Source: Mesorhizobium sp. WSM4313 (GTDB lineage: Bacteria > Pseudomonadota > Alphaproteobacteria > Rhizobiales > Rhizobiaceae). Taken from it: DNA of 64,000 bases. Made by a program: the position numbers and the translations under genes. Where the stretch lies: positions 434,001 through 498,000 of the forward strand of contig NZ_NSFT01000002.1 of assembly GCF_002294725.1 (NCBI RefSeq), read 5' to 3'. Numbering within the stretch: the stretch's first letter is position 1; each line of letters begins with the position of its first letter. Shown here piece by piece: positions 17,398 to 25,805 of this stretch. The notes under the pieces were generated by a model. That model did no database searches, had not been told where the DNA came from, and saw only the letters and a list, made by a program, of their open reading frames with translations.

Positions 17398-17551
17398 CCC
17401 CCCTCTGTCCTGCCGGACATCTCCCCCGCAAGGAGGGAGATCAGATGTCGCGCAGGCTTTCGCCAATCGCCGACGTGGGGATAAAAGCGCCGGCAAAGAA
17501 ACTGCCAATCTCCCCCCTTGAGGGGGAGATGTCCGGCAGGACAGAGGGGGG
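17398..17551. repeat. Long inverted-repeat element, family A, copy 1
   Basis: The left arm (17398-17442, starting CCCCCTCTGTCCTGCCGGAC) and right arm (about 17504-17551, ending GTCCGGCAGGACAGAGGGGG) are near-perfect reverse complements. Between them lie the inner block and a non-conserved loop of about 60 bp. Other copies are at 38568-38723 and 55731-55884. It lies between recR and the lytic transglycosylase gene and abuts the GTG start of the latter. No transposase or target duplication is seen; it behaves like a rhizobial intergenic palindrome. Confidence 0.85.
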
Positions 17552-17610
17552 TGCCTCGCGCTGGCTTCGAAGGACGCATTCCAGTCACAGCGCGGCCCCT
17601 TTCCAATCCC

Positions 17611-18216
17611 TCAAAACGCCGTCCTCGACCGCAGCGCCGCGGCCAGCGTGCCTTCGTCGAGGTAATCGAGCTCGCCGCCGACCGGCACGCCATGCGCGAG
17701 CCGCGTCACCTTCACATCGAAGCCCGACAACTGATCGGTCAAGTAATGCGCGGTCGTCTGCCCCTCGACGGTGGCATTGACGGCGAGGATGACTTCCTTC
17801 ACCTCGCCGCCGGCAACGCGGTCGACCAGCGAGCGGATGTTGAGCTGGTCCGGACCGATACCGTCGAGCGGCGACAGCGTGCCGCCGAGCACGTGATAGC
17901 GCACGTTCATCGCCGCCGCACGCTCCAGCGCCCAAAGGTCCGAGACGTCTTCGACGACGATCAGCGTGCCGGCGTCGCGGCGTGGGTCGGTGCAGATCAT
18001 GCAAGGATCGGCGGTATCGACATTGGCGCAGGTCGAGCAGATGCGCACCTTGTCGACCGCTTCGCTCATGGCGGCAGCCAGGGGCTCGAGCAGCTGTTCC
18101 TTCTTCTTGATGAGATGAAGCGCTGCGCGCCTGGCCGAGCGCGGCCCTAGCCCCGGTACCTTGGCCAGGAGCTGGATCAGGCGTTCGATTTCCGGACCGG
18201 CGATTCTCTTCGACAT
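17611..18216 (-). CDS. recR: Recombination mediator protein RecR
   Basis: The product is 201 aa, full length. RecR works with RecF and RecO to load RecA on SSB-coated gaps. Visible are the helix-hairpin-helix [23 protein letters not shown], a C4 zinc site (Cys60, Cys63, Cys72, Cys75; [17 protein letters not shown]), and a Toprim domain with [12 protein letters not shown] and [17 protein letters not shown]. It ends [10 protein letters not shown], as RecR proteins do. In many bacteria recR follows dnaX and ybaB directly; here a cell-wall hydrolase gene and a palindrome lie between. Confidence 0.97.
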   Translation of the reverse strand: MSKRIAGPEIERLIQLLAKVPGLGPRSARRAALHLIKKKEQLLEPLAAAMSEAVDKVRICSTCANVDTADPCMICTDPRRDAGTLIVVEDVSDLWALERAAAMNVRYHVLGGTLSPLDGIGPDQLNIRSLVDRVAGGEVKEVILAVNATVEGQTTAHYLTDQLSGFDVKVTRLAHGVPVGGELDYLDEGTLAAALRSRTAF

Positions 18217-18230
18217 CGCCCTGATCTAGA

Positions 18231-18274
18231 GCAATTCCAGGAAAAGTGCGAAGCGGTTTTCCGTCCGGAATTGC
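18231..18274. repeat. RIME-type repeat, GCAATTCC/GGAATTGC, copy 1
   Basis: Arms GCAATTCC at 18231-18238 and GGAATTGC at 18267-18274 surround a GGTTTTCCGTCC core. The same unit recurs at 26615-26655 and 36338-36380. Further left in the same gap (about 18379-18403) a GC-rich hairpin GCCATGCTGCCATGGC lies downstream of the hydrolase gene, without a T-run. Confidence 0.75.
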
Positions 18275-18417
18275 GTGCAAGGGAAAAGATGGATCAGTTC
18301 GCCGCTTCTTGAAACGGTGGACTGATCCAGGATTTTTCAGAGCGGTTTGGAACAGCCAGCAAGGGCACAGGCCCCGCCATGCTGCCATGGCGGGCCTTGT
18401 ATTGGATCAAATCGGGC

Positions 18418-19404
18418 TCAGTTGGTTTCGAGCGGCCGATCCTGGCTGGCGATCATCGCGCCGATGGCGTCGGTGTTCTCAGGTGTCGACTGGAAGCCCA
18501 TCGACGCTTCCTGCGGCGCGCTGGGCACCGAAGAGACGTAGCGGCCCTTGAGCGTGCCGCCGAAACGCGAGGCGTCCGGCTCGGCCATCGGCTCCTGCAT
18601 CGCCACGACCATCGGCTTCTGCGCGAGGCGGCCGGATTTCTGCGAAGGAGCAGCAGCAGCCGTCACATAGGTCGCTTCGGCCGGAACGATTGCCGCCTTG
18701 GCCGGAAGCGTCGGTTCGGCCGCATTCATCGCGGCCTGCTTGGCCGGATCCGGGCGTACGATCGTCTTGACCACCGGCTCGGCGGAAGCCACCAGCACGG
18801 GGGCGGCAGGGTCGATTTTCTGCTGTTTGTCGGAGGCCATGGCGACCATCGGCTCGTCCGGCAGCGGCTGCCAGTTGCGGCCGCGCTTCTCATAGAAGGC
18901 GTTGCCGCCGGCCACCATGGTGTAATGCATGTTCTTGTAAGGGAAGCGCAGGCCGGCGGTGTGGAAATACATTGTGTTCTTGAGCTTGGCCTTGCGCTCG
19001 CCTTTCAGCACCGCGTTCGCGGCTTCCTCGACGTCGGGCAGCGCCCTGGAGTTCATCGGCCGCGTCAGCACGCCGGGCGCGAACTGGCCCCTCTCGCCGA
19101 CGACCTCGCAGATGGTGTTGCCATGCTGGCCCGAGCGCAGCCGGTTCATCACGACCGTGCCGACGGCGATCATGCCGTCACGGCTCGACCGGTTGGACTC
19201 GAAGAACATCGCCCTTTGCAGGCATTCCTTGTCCTTCATCGTGTAGGAGCGCGAGCTGAGAAAGCTCGGCGTAAGGGCGTCGGTCAGACCCGACACCGAC
19301 ATGCCATGGGAGGAAGTGGTCTGGCTGCAACCGGCCAGGAGCAAGGGGGAAGTGACGATGCCGATAAGCAGCAGCGGCGTCTTCCATCGCGTCGCGATCA
19401 CCAA
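18418..19404 (-). CDS. Cell-wall hydrolase lipoprotein, SleB/hydrolase_2 family
   Basis: The product is 328 aa. A lipoprotein signal (LLLIGIVTSPLLLAGC, lipidated Cys near residue 26) anchors it in the envelope. Residues about 55-180 form a SleB-like hydrolase domain: KECLQRAMFFESNRSSRDGMIAVGTVVMNR with the conserved Glu, then TICEVVGERGQFAP and NTMYFHTAGLRFPYKN. The C-terminal 140 residues are low complexity (Ala, Pro, Lys). Such proteins cut peptidoglycan in non-spore formers; the bond is not known for this one. The setting between ybaB and recR is unusual. Confidence 0.85.
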   Translation of the reverse strand: MVIATRWKTPLLLIGIVTSPLLLAGCSQTTSSHGMSVSGLTDALTPSFLSSRSYTMKDKECLQRAMFFESNRSSRDGMIAVGTVVMNRLRSGQHGNTICEVVGERGQFAPGVLTRPMNSRALPDVEEAANAVLKGERKAKLKNTMYFHTAGLRFPYKNMHYTMVAGGNAFYEKRGRNWQPLPDEPMVAMASDKQQKIDPAAPVLVASAEPVVKTIVRPDPAKQAAMNAAEPTLPAKAAIVPAEATYVTAAAAPSQKSGRLAQKPMVVAMQEPMAEPDASRFGGTLKGRYVSSVPSAPQEASMGFQSTPENTDAIGAMIASQDRPLETN

Positions 19405-19614
19405 AAAAGCCTCATGTCCAGATGCCAGCCCGCCCCGAGATGTGGCAAGAATGAGACTCTTTCGGGCAAAAAGATGGCTAGAGGGTTAGCAACTTCTGGA
19501 CTTGGGTAAAACTTTATGAATGCCGCGAAATGAGCCCGTGAGCATTGCCGGCAAAATGGTTAATATTACAGGCTGGACTCAATTTCCGTAATCAATTAAC
19601 TGGCGGACACCGCC

Positions 19615-19938
19615 TCAGAAAGGCAATTTCATTCCGGGCGGGATCGGCAAGCCTGCCGTCAACGCCTTGGTCTTCTCCTGCATGATCTGCTCGACCTTAT
19701 TTTTGGCGTCATTGTGGGCGGCCAGGATAAGGTCCTCCAGGATCTCGGCTTCGTCCGCCTTGATCAGAGACGGATCGATCTTCAGCGTCTTCATTTCGAA
19801 CTTGCCGGTCAGCGTGATGCTGACCAGACCGCCGCCGGCCTGGCCGGTGGCTTCAAGCGTGGCGATCTCGTCCTGCATGGCCTGGAACTTGGCCTGCATT
19901 TCCTTCGCCTTGCCCATCAGGCCGAGAAGATCTTTCAT
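19615..19938 (-). CDS. ybaB: YbaB/EbfC nucleoid-associated protein
   Basis: The product is 107 aa and starts [24 protein letters not shown], the classical YbaB amphipathic helix. It continues with the beta-sheet [24 protein letters not shown] and ends [10 protein letters not shown], also family typical. It binds DNA as a dimer. The start at 19938 has GAGG upstream; reading extends further up but only through dnaX. It lies 22 nt after dnaX on the same strand, as in most bacteria, so they share an operon. Upstream of the next gene there is a 210 bp gap without any visible gene. Confidence 0.96.
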   Translation of the reverse strand: MKDLLGLMGKAKEMQAKFQAMQDEIATLEATGQAGGGLVSITLTGKFEMKTLKIDPSLIKADEAEILEDLILAAHNDAKNKVEQIMQEKTKALTAGLPIPPGMKLPF

Positions 19939-19960
19939 CGGTTGGTCCTCTAAAAATGTT

Positions 19961-21775
19961 TCAGGTCTCGTCGTCATCGGCCGCCGGCTCGACCGGCAGG
20001 TCGGCCTCGGCTTCATCCACTTCCGGCACGTCCGGGATGCGCACATCGATGATCTTGGCGCCAGGGAAACGGGCGAGAATGGCCGCGACTACGGGATCGC
20101 TCTTGGCGTCGGAGAAGGCATTCTCGCGCTTCGTCGTCTCCATCTCGGCCAATGTCTGGCCGCCTTCTTCCTTCGACAGCGACACCAGCCAGTTGCGCCC
20201 GGTCCAGGCGCGCAGCTTGGCGGTGAGGTCGTTGAGCAGCATCTTCGGCGCGTCGTTAGTCAAGGCAACGTCGAGCCGGCCGGGCTCGATGCGAACCGGC
20301 CGCACGCAGCGTTTCAGCAGCACCTTGAAGGCCATGTCGCGATTGGCGTCGGCAAGCGCAACGATGTCGGCCAGCGATTTCACTGGAACGACAGGCGCCT
20401 CGGCGACCGGCTCCGGCGCGGGAACGAAGGTCTCCGGCACAGGCTGCGCCTCGACCAGGCGCATCGTCTGCGCGCCGCCGGGGGAAGCTGGCACCCGGGT
20501 CTGCGCGACAGCACTTGCGCTGCCATTGCCGGACCCCGCGGGTGCTCCGTTGGCGCGCGGCGCGGAATTCGACTGCGGGGCCGCACCTTCCAGCGATTTC
20601 AAAGCCTCGTCCAGCGTCGGCAGGTCGGCGGCATGCGCCAGGCGGATCAACACCATTTCGCCGGCGCTGACCGGGCGGTTGGAAGACTGCACCTCAGGAA
20701 TACCCTTGAGCAGCATCTGCCAGGTCCGCGACAACACGCGCACCGAAAGCGTGCCTGCGAATTCGGCGCCGCGCCGGCGCTCATCCTCGGAAAGCGAAGC
20801 ATCGTCGGCTGCCGCCGGCACGAAGCGCAGGCGGGTGACGAGGTGGTTGAACTCGGCAAGATCGGTAAGAACGGCGGCCGGATCGGCGCCGGTGTCGTAT
20901 TGCGCGCGGAATTCGGCCAAGGCCGCCGCGACATCGCCCTTCATGACATGCTCGAACAGGTCGATGATGCGGGCGCGGTCGGCAAGGCCGAGCATGGCTC
21001 GCACCGCCTCGGCGCTGACCGTGCCGCTGCCATGGGCGATCGCCTGGTCGAGGATGGAGAGCGAATCGCGCGCCGAGCCTTCGGCGGCCCGCGCGATCAT
21101 CGCCAGCGCCTCGTCGTCGACGGTAATACCTTCCTTTGCCGCGATCGAGGACAGATGCCCGACAAGCGCGCCGGCATCGATGCGGCGGAGATCGAAGCGC
21201 TGGCAACGCGACAGGACCGTTATCGGAACCTTGCGTATCTCGGTGGTGGCGAAGATGAATTTGACGTGCGGCGGCGGCTCTTCCAGCGTCTTCAGCAGGC
21301 CGTTGAAGGCCTGGGTGGAGAGCATGTGCACTTCGTCGATGATGTAGACCTTGTAGCGCGCCGAGACCGGTGCGTAGCGCACCCGGTCGATGATGTCCCT
21401 GATGTCGTCGATGCCGGTATGTGAGGCGGCGTCCATCTCGATGACGTCGACATGGCGGCCTTCCATGATCGCCTGGCAATGCTCGCCGAGAATCGAAAGG
21501 TCAACGGAGGGCTGGTCGACGGTCGGGGTTTTGTAGTTCAGGGCCCGCGCCAGGATGCGCGCGGTCGTCGTCTTGCCGACACCGCGCACGCCGGTCAGCA
21601 TCCAGGCCTGGGCGATGCGGCCGGTGGCAAAGGCGTTGGTCAGCGTGCGAACCATCGGCTCCTGGCCGATCAGCTCGGAGAAATTCGAAGGGCGGTATTT
21701 GCGCGCCAGGACGCGATAAGCGGCGGCCTTGCCAGTCTCCAGGCTTTGTGGCCCCAAATTTCCGGCTTCGCTCAT
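19961..21775 (-). CDS. dnaX: DNA polymerase III subunit gamma/tau
   Basis: The product is 604 aa and is the clamp-loader ATPase of the replisome. It shows [20 protein letters not shown], Walker [10 protein letters not shown] (62-70), Walker B VYIIDEVH (142-149), sensor 1 [10 protein letters not shown], the SRC arginine finger ([11 protein letters not shown]) and domain III, then a tau-type C-terminal part after a Pro/Ala linker near residue 400. Of the four zinc cysteines of E. coli DnaX only one candidate (Cys99) is left, as seen in other alphaproteobacterial forms. I see no A-rich slippery site for a frameshifted gamma form. Confidence 0.96.
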   Translation of the reverse strand: MSEAGNLGPQSLETGKAAAYRVLARKYRPSNFSELIGQEPMVRTLTNAFATGRIAQAWMLTGVRGVGKTTTARILARALNYKTPTVDQPSVDLSILGEHCQAIMEGRHVDVIEMDAASHTGIDDIRDIIDRVRYAPVSARYKVYIIDEVHMLSTQAFNGLLKTLEEPPPHVKFIFATTEIRKVPITVLSRCQRFDLRRIDAGALVGHLSSIAAKEGITVDDEALAMIARAAEGSARDSLSILDQAIAHGSGTVSAEAVRAMLGLADRARIIDLFEHVMKGDVAAALAEFRAQYDTGADPAAVLTDLAEFNHLVTRLRFVPAAADDASLSEDERRRGAEFAGTLSVRVLSRTWQMLLKGIPEVQSSNRPVSAGEMVLIRLAHAADLPTLDEALKSLEGAAPQSNSAPRANGAPAGSGNGSASAVAQTRVPASPGGAQTMRLVEAQPVPETFVPAPEPVAEAPVVPVKSLADIVALADANRDMAFKVLLKRCVRPVRIEPGRLDVALTNDAPKMLLNDLTAKLRAWTGRNWLVSLSKEEGGQTLAEMETTKRENAFSDAKSDPVVAAILARFPGAKIIDVRIPDVPEVDEAEADLPVEPAADDDET

Positions 21776-21883
21776 TCGCCGTCAAAAGCTCCCAGGACCG
21801 CGACGGAAGGCGGCCGATTCCTGCGCATAGTCTCACCCGCACGGCTTGGCGCCGTCAATGTCGCGGGAGAAAGGCGAAGAGGT

Positions 21884-21979
21884 GGGAGGCTGGAACAATG
21901 ACCCGTTCCGGGCTCGTTAGGGCTGCTTCCTTCCGGACCTGACCCGGTTGGCGAGTGGATCGTCCACCACCAACCTCCC
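21884..21979 (-). ncRNA. ffs: Signal recognition particle RNA, small bacterial type (4.5S)
   Basis: On the minus strand the universally conserved SRP core GGTCAGGTCCGGAAGGAAGC is present, with the GGAA tetraloop and the following CAGCCC. The ends GGGAGGTTGG (21979-21970) and CCAGCCTCCC (21893-21884) pair over ten positions, giving a rod of about 96 nt. This binds Ffh (domain IV) for co-translational targeting. It lies 108 bp upstream of dnaX on the same strand, a common alphaproteobacterial arrangement. The exact ends are set from pairing. Confidence 0.95.
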
Positions 21980-22161
21980 GCGCTCCATATCGGCAATTCG
22001 GCAGCGAAATGCAAGGGCCGAGCCGGAACCCGCAACCGCATCGAAGGCGGAAAGTCCTTCAAATCGATAATGGCGGTCAATGAATCGCTTGCAGCCACCC
22101 TGCCGCCGCTCTAGCGTTCCTGGTTTGGAAAATGCTTGCAACAAAAGCGAAGGAAACGCTC

Positions 22162-22581
22162 ATGCTGCCGGGCCTCGAGGCCGGATTCACGCTGGACGCC
22201 CGGCTGGAGGCGGACAGCGAGCAGCTTTTGTGGCTTGGCCTTTGCGAGCTCAGGCTGATGAACGACCGCCGCTGGCCATGGCTGGTTCTGGTGCCGCAGC
22301 GGCCGGGCGTGGAGGAAATTCACGACCTGACGCCGCTCGACCAAACGATGCTGACCTTCGAGACCAATATGGTGGCGCAGGCGCTGAAGCGGGTGACCGG
22401 ATGCACCAAGATCAACACTGGCGCGCTCGGCAACATCGTGCGGCAGTTGCATGTCCATGTCGTCGCCCGGTCTGAGGGCGATCCCGGATGGCCGGGACCG
22501 GTCTGGGGACACGGCATGCGCGAGCCCTATCAGCGCTCCGATATCAGGCGGTTTGCCCAAACGATCAAGGCGGCGCTATAA
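22162..22581 (+). CDS. HIT-domain protein
   Basis: The product is 139 aa. The HIT signature is IVRQLHVHVVAR: two of the three histidines of HxHxH are present and the first is replaced by Gln, while the central catalytic position is kept. N-terminal blocks LWLGLCELRLMNDRRWPWLVLVPQR and LEIHDLTPLD-like EEIHDLTPLDQ fit the family. HIT proteins hydrolyse or transfer nucleoside monophosphates, and the substrate is unknown here. The ATG at 22162 with AAGGA 8 nt upstream is preferred over one at 22132 that lacks a site. Its stop is 8 nt from the nudC start, so they may be co-transcribed. Confidence 0.85.
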   Translation: MLPGLEAGFTLDARLEADSEQLLWLGLCELRLMNDRRWPWLVLVPQRPGVEEIHDLTPLDQTMLTFETNMVAQALKRVTGCTKINTGALGNIVRQLHVHVVARSEGDPGWPGPVWGHGMREPYQRSDIRRFAQTIKAAL

Positions 22582-22589
22582 GCTGACCA

Positions 22590-23567
22590 GTGTCCATTCC
22601 GCACATCGAGCCCACCCGAGTCTCCATGAGCTTTCGCCTGTTCGACGCGCCCTTGCGCGAGCCCAGCCAATTCGTCGGTTTCGCCGGCAACCGGATCGAT
22701 CGGCAGTCCGAGAACCGCGCCGATGATGCGGTCGAAAAAGCGCTGGCCGACCAGGCCGCGCGGCTGATGCTGATGCATGCCGGCCGGCTCTATCTCAAAC
22801 TCGAGGATGGCACGTTCGACCCCTGGTTCAGGACGGATGAGAGTGGAGCTTTCGAGGCCGCACTCGATCGCGGCGTGCTGCTCGGCTTCTCTGACAGCGG
22901 GCCGGTGCTGGCCGTGCCCGCCGGCATCGAGCCGGAAAAGCTGCCAGAGACGATCAAGGCGATCGACTATCGTTCCGTCTATATGCAAGGGCTGGTCGAC
23001 GAGGCGGCGGCCGGCGCGCTGGCGCAAGGCGCGGCGCTGCTTGCCTGGCACGTAAGCCATGCCTTCTGTTCCAAATGCGGCAACCGCTCGGAGATGCGCG
23101 CCGGCGGCTACCGGCGCCATTGCCCTGCCTGCGGCACCGACCATTTCCCGCGCACCGATCCGGTGGCAATCATGCTGACGGCGACGCGCGAGAAATGCCT
23201 ATTGGGGCGCGGCAGGCATTTCGCGCCGGGCATGTATTCGGCGCTTGCAGGCTTCATCGAGCCGGGCGAGACAATCGAGGCGGCGGTACGGCGCGAGACG
23301 CTCGAAGAGGCCGGCATCCGGCTCGGCCGCGTCGTCTACCACGCCAGCCAACCCTGGCCGTTCCCCTATTCGCTGATGATCGGTTGTTTCGGCGAGCCCC
23401 TTAACGAGGATATCCAGGCCGACCTCAACGAGCTGGAGGACTGCCGCTGGTTCTTCCGCGACGAGGTGCGCACGATGCTGGACAGGCAGCATGCCGATGG
23501 CTTGATTACACCGCCGAAAGGGGCAATCGCCCATCACCTCATCCGCGCCTGGGTCGACAGCGAATAG
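22590..23567 (+). CDS. nudC: NAD(+) diphosphatase (Nudix, NudC type)
   Basis: The product is 325 aa from a GTG; an ATG at 22626 is an alternative. NudC hydrolyses NADH/NAD and removes NAD caps from RNA. A zinc ribbon has Cys160, Cys163, Cys178 and Cys181 (FCSKCG, HCPACG). The Nudix box runs from Gly221 to Ile243 (G-x5-E227...R235-E236-x-x-E239-E240-x-G242). After it comes SQPWPFPYS, the signature that separates NADH pyrophosphatases from other Nudix enzymes. The zinc ribbon, Nudix box and signature are all intact. Confidence 0.94.
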   Translation: MSIPHIEPTRVSMSFRLFDAPLREPSQFVGFAGNRIDRQSENRADDAVEKALADQAARLMLMHAGRLYLKLEDGTFDPWFRTDESGAFEAALDRGVLLGFSDSGPVLAVPAGIEPEKLPETIKAIDYRSVYMQGLVDEAAAGALAQGAALLAWHVSHAFCSKCGNRSEMRAGGYRRHCPACGTDHFPRTDPVAIMLTATREKCLLGRGRHFAPGMYSALAGFIEPGETIEAAVRRETLEEAGIRLGRVVYHASQPWPFPYSLMIGCFGEPLNEDIQADLNELEDCRWFFRDEVRTMLDRQHADGLITPPKGAIAHHLIRAWVDSE

Positions 23568-23577
23568 GAGACGAGAC

Positions 23578-23880
23578 ATGATCCGCCATACCGTCGTGTT
23601 CACGCTGAAGCATCCGCTGCAATCGCTGGAGACGAAGCGCTTCCTGCACGATGCGAAGAAGATCCTGACCGGGATCAAGGGCGTCACGCATTTCGAGCAG
23701 TTGCGGCAGGTGAGCCCGAAGAACGACTACCAGTTCGGCTTCTCGATGGAATTCGCCGACCAGGCGGCCTACATGCGCTACAACGAGCACCCCGACCATG
23801 TCGCCTTCGTGCGCGACCGCTGGGTGCCCGAGGTCGAGAAGTTTTTGGAGATTGACTACGTGCCGCTGGGGTTCGGCTGA
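23578..23880 (+). CDS. Dabb-family (stress-responsive alpha/beta barrel) protein
   Basis: The product is 100 aa and starts MIRHTVVFTLKHP, typical of Dabb domain proteins (dimeric ferredoxin-like barrel). It also has FEQLRQVSPKNDYQFGFSMEFADQAAYMRYNEHPDHVAFVRDRWVPEVEKF, the conserved second half with the NEHPxHxxFV block. It lies 10 nt after nudC. Members include plant stress proteins and polyketide cyclases, but most bacterial ones are uncharacterised. A catalytic role cannot be assigned. Confidence 0.88.
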   Translation: MIRHTVVFTLKHPLQSLETKRFLHDAKKILTGIKGVTHFEQLRQVSPKNDYQFGFSMEFADQAAYMRYNEHPDHVAFVRDRWVPEVEKFLEIDYVPLGFG

Positions 23881-23881
23881 A

Positions 23882-24003
23882 AATTCAGGTGAGGCCGGCC
23901 TGCAAATGGCGGCCCCCTGCGCTTCCGGTGCTCACGTACTTCAAGTACGCTCCGCTCCGGTTGTCGGAGGCCACCATTTTCGGCTCGGCCTGACCTGAAT
24001 TGG
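23882..24003. repeat. Imperfect long palindrome between convergent genes
   Basis: AATTCAGGTGAGGCCGG on the left can pair with CGGCCTGACCTGAATT on the right. Nested inside are ATGGCGGCC/GGCCACCAT and a central CGTACTTCAAGTACG hairpin. It occupies the whole gap between the rightward Dabb gene and leftward pheA and may end transcription from both sides. It looks like a dispersed palindromic element; no second copy occurs in this window. Confidence 0.7.
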
Positions 24004-24010
24004 GCTGGCG

Positions 24011-24874
24011 CTAATCCGCCACCTTCCACTGCTCGCGCGAGGCGCTGGCCGGATAGACGCCGAGAATGCGCATTTCGCGCGAGAAGAAGCGCAGCTCGTC
24101 CAGCGCCAGCTTGACCAGCGGATCGTCCGGGTGGCCCTCGATGTCGGCGTAGAACAGCGTCGCGGTGAAGGCGCCGAGCTGGTAGCTCTCGAGCTTGGTC
24201 ATGTTGATACCGTTGGTGGCGAAGCCGCCCATGGCCTTGTAGAGCGCGGCCGGCACGTTGCGGACACGGAAGATGAAGGTGGTCATCATCTTGGCGTCCG
24301 GCGCGGGGCGCTCCACCCATTGCTTGTTCTTGGTCAGCACGACGAAGCGGGTGACGTTGGAATCGGTGTCCTCGACATTCTTCTCAATGATGTCGAGCCC
24401 ATAGAGCTCAGCGGCTAAAGCCGGCGCCAGCGCGGCCATGGTGCGGTCCTTCACCTCCGACACCATCTTGGCCGAACCCGCCGTGTCGCCGGCGACCACC
24501 GGCTTCCAGCCGTTCTTGCGGATATATTTGCGGCACTGGCCGAGCGCGTGGATATGGCTGTGGACGGTCCTGATCTCTTCGCGCTTCACGCCCGGCAGCA
24601 CCATGAGCTGGAAGTGGATCGGCAGGAAGTATTCGCCGACGATGTGCAGCTTCGATTCCGGCAAGAGGTGGTGGATGTCGGCAACGCGCCCGGCGATCGT
24701 GTTCTCGATCGGGATCATGGCGAGCTCGGCCTTGCCGGTCTCGACCGCATTGAAGGCATCCTCGAAGGTCGGGCAAGGCAACGGCTCCATCGACGGGAAC
24801 ATGTTGCGGCAGGCCGTGTCGGAATTGGCGCCGGGCTCGCCCTGGAAGGAAATTCTGTTGGTCTTTTCAGGCAT
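24011..24874 (-). CDS. pheA: Prephenate dehydratase
   Basis: The product is 287 aa. It converts prephenate to phenylpyruvate in phenylalanine synthesis. The catalytic domain has SFQGEPGANSDTACRNMFP, MIPIENTIAGRVADIHHLLPE and the active-site TRF in NVTRFVVL. From about residue 190 an ACT domain follows with NVPAALYKAMGGFATNGINMTKLESYQLG. The usual ESRP is ESYQ, the form common in alphaproteobacteria, so feedback control by phenylalanine is likely but not certain. No chorismate mutase domain is fused. The gap to kdsB upstream is 9 nt, indicating a shared transcript. Confidence 0.95.
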   Translation of the reverse strand: MPEKTNRISFQGEPGANSDTACRNMFPSMEPLPCPTFEDAFNAVETGKAELAMIPIENTIAGRVADIHHLLPESKLHIVGEYFLPIHFQLMVLPGVKREEIRTVHSHIHALGQCRKYIRKNGWKPVVAGDTAGSAKMVSEVKDRTMAALAPALAAELYGLDIIEKNVEDTDSNVTRFVVLTKNKQWVERPAPDAKMMTTFIFRVRNVPAALYKAMGGFATNGINMTKLESYQLGAFTATLFYADIEGHPDDPLVKLALDELRFFSREMRILGVYPASASREQWKVAD

Positions 24875-24883
24875 GCCGATATC

Positions 24884-25612
24884 TCAATTTGAAAGGATCT
24901 GTCTTGCCCGCTCGAGATCGTGCGGCGTATCGACGCCGAGCGGCACGGAATGGACGATCTCAACGTCGATGCGCATGCCGGCTTCCAGCGCGCGCAGCTG
25001 CTCCAGCCGCTCGCGACGCTCCAGCGGCGACGGCTTCAGCGCGACGAAACGTTCCAGCGCGGCGCGCCGATAGGCATAGAGGCCGATATGATGGTAGAGC
25101 GGCCCCTCGCCCCAGGGCGCGGTGGCGCGGGTGAAATAGAGGGCTCGCAACCGTGTCGACGACAGCGGCGAGCCGACGATCTTGACGACATTGGGATTGG
25201 TCTTCTCCTCGTCGCGCACGATCTCGACGCCGAGCGTGGCGATATCGACCGATTTGTCCTCAAACGGCCGCAGCGACGCGCCGATGATTTCGGGGGCGAT
25301 GGTCGGCAGATCGCCCTGGACGTTGACGATCGTTTGCACCCGCTTTTCGGGGTCGAGCGCTGTCAGCGCCTCGAAGATGCGGTCGGAGCCCGATTCGTGA
25401 TCCGCTCGGGTCATGACAGCCTCGAAACCATGCGCCCGCACGGCTTGCGCGATCGCTTCCGTGTCAGTCGCCACGACCACACGGCCAAGCCCGGCCTCGG
25501 CTCCGCGCCGGGCGACATGGACGATCATCGGCACGCCCGCAATGTCGGCCAGCGGCTTGCCCGGCAGGCGCGTCGAGGCCATGCGGGCGGGGATCAGGAT
25601 CAAGGTCGACAT
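24884..25612 (-). CDS. kdsB: 3-deoxy-manno-octulosonate cytidylyltransferase
   Basis: The product is 242 aa. It makes CMP-Kdo for lipopolysaccharide. Family features are the N-terminal [30 protein letters not shown] with the nucleotide-binding Arg and Lys, [24 protein letters not shown], and INVQGDLP-like [11 protein letters not shown] with the metal-binding Asp. HIGLYAYRR is the sugar-binding region. It is co-directional with pheA. The 193 bp gap to the divergent cytochrome gene should contain both promoters; no clear operator is seen there. Confidence 0.95.
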   Translation of the reverse strand: MSTLILIPARMASTRLPGKPLADIAGVPMIVHVARRGAEAGLGRVVVATDTEAIAQAVRAHGFEAVMTRADHESGSDRIFEALTALDPEKRVQTIVNVQGDLPTIAPEIIGASLRPFEDKSVDIATLGVEIVRDEEKTNPNVVKIVGSPLSSTRLRALYFTRATAPWGEGPLYHHIGLYAYRRAALERFVALKPSPLERRERLEQLRALEAGMRIDVEIVHSVPLGVDTPHDLERARQILSN

Positions 25613-25805
25613 CGGATTTCAGGGCAGCCGAAAAAAGCGGATGGAAAAGTGGCAAAAGGTCTCACTGGAAGCGCCCTTATAGGTGTTGCAACGCCAGAGC
25701 AAAAGACCTAGTTTCCGCGCGGTTTGACTGGCCTTTCAGGGCAGTTCGCGATACCGACGGACGGAGTGGACGGGACGGTCCGCCGGAAAAGGGAGCAAGG
25801 GGCGT

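Noticed and set aside
17397..17693. N-terminal extension of the lytic transglycosylase by about 100 residues
   Set aside because: It passes through a repeat element and the recR gene; the signal peptide begins just after 17396.
19961..21775. Programmed frameshift in dnaX
   Set aside because: No run of A or AAAAAAG-like slippery site was found near the domain III boundary.
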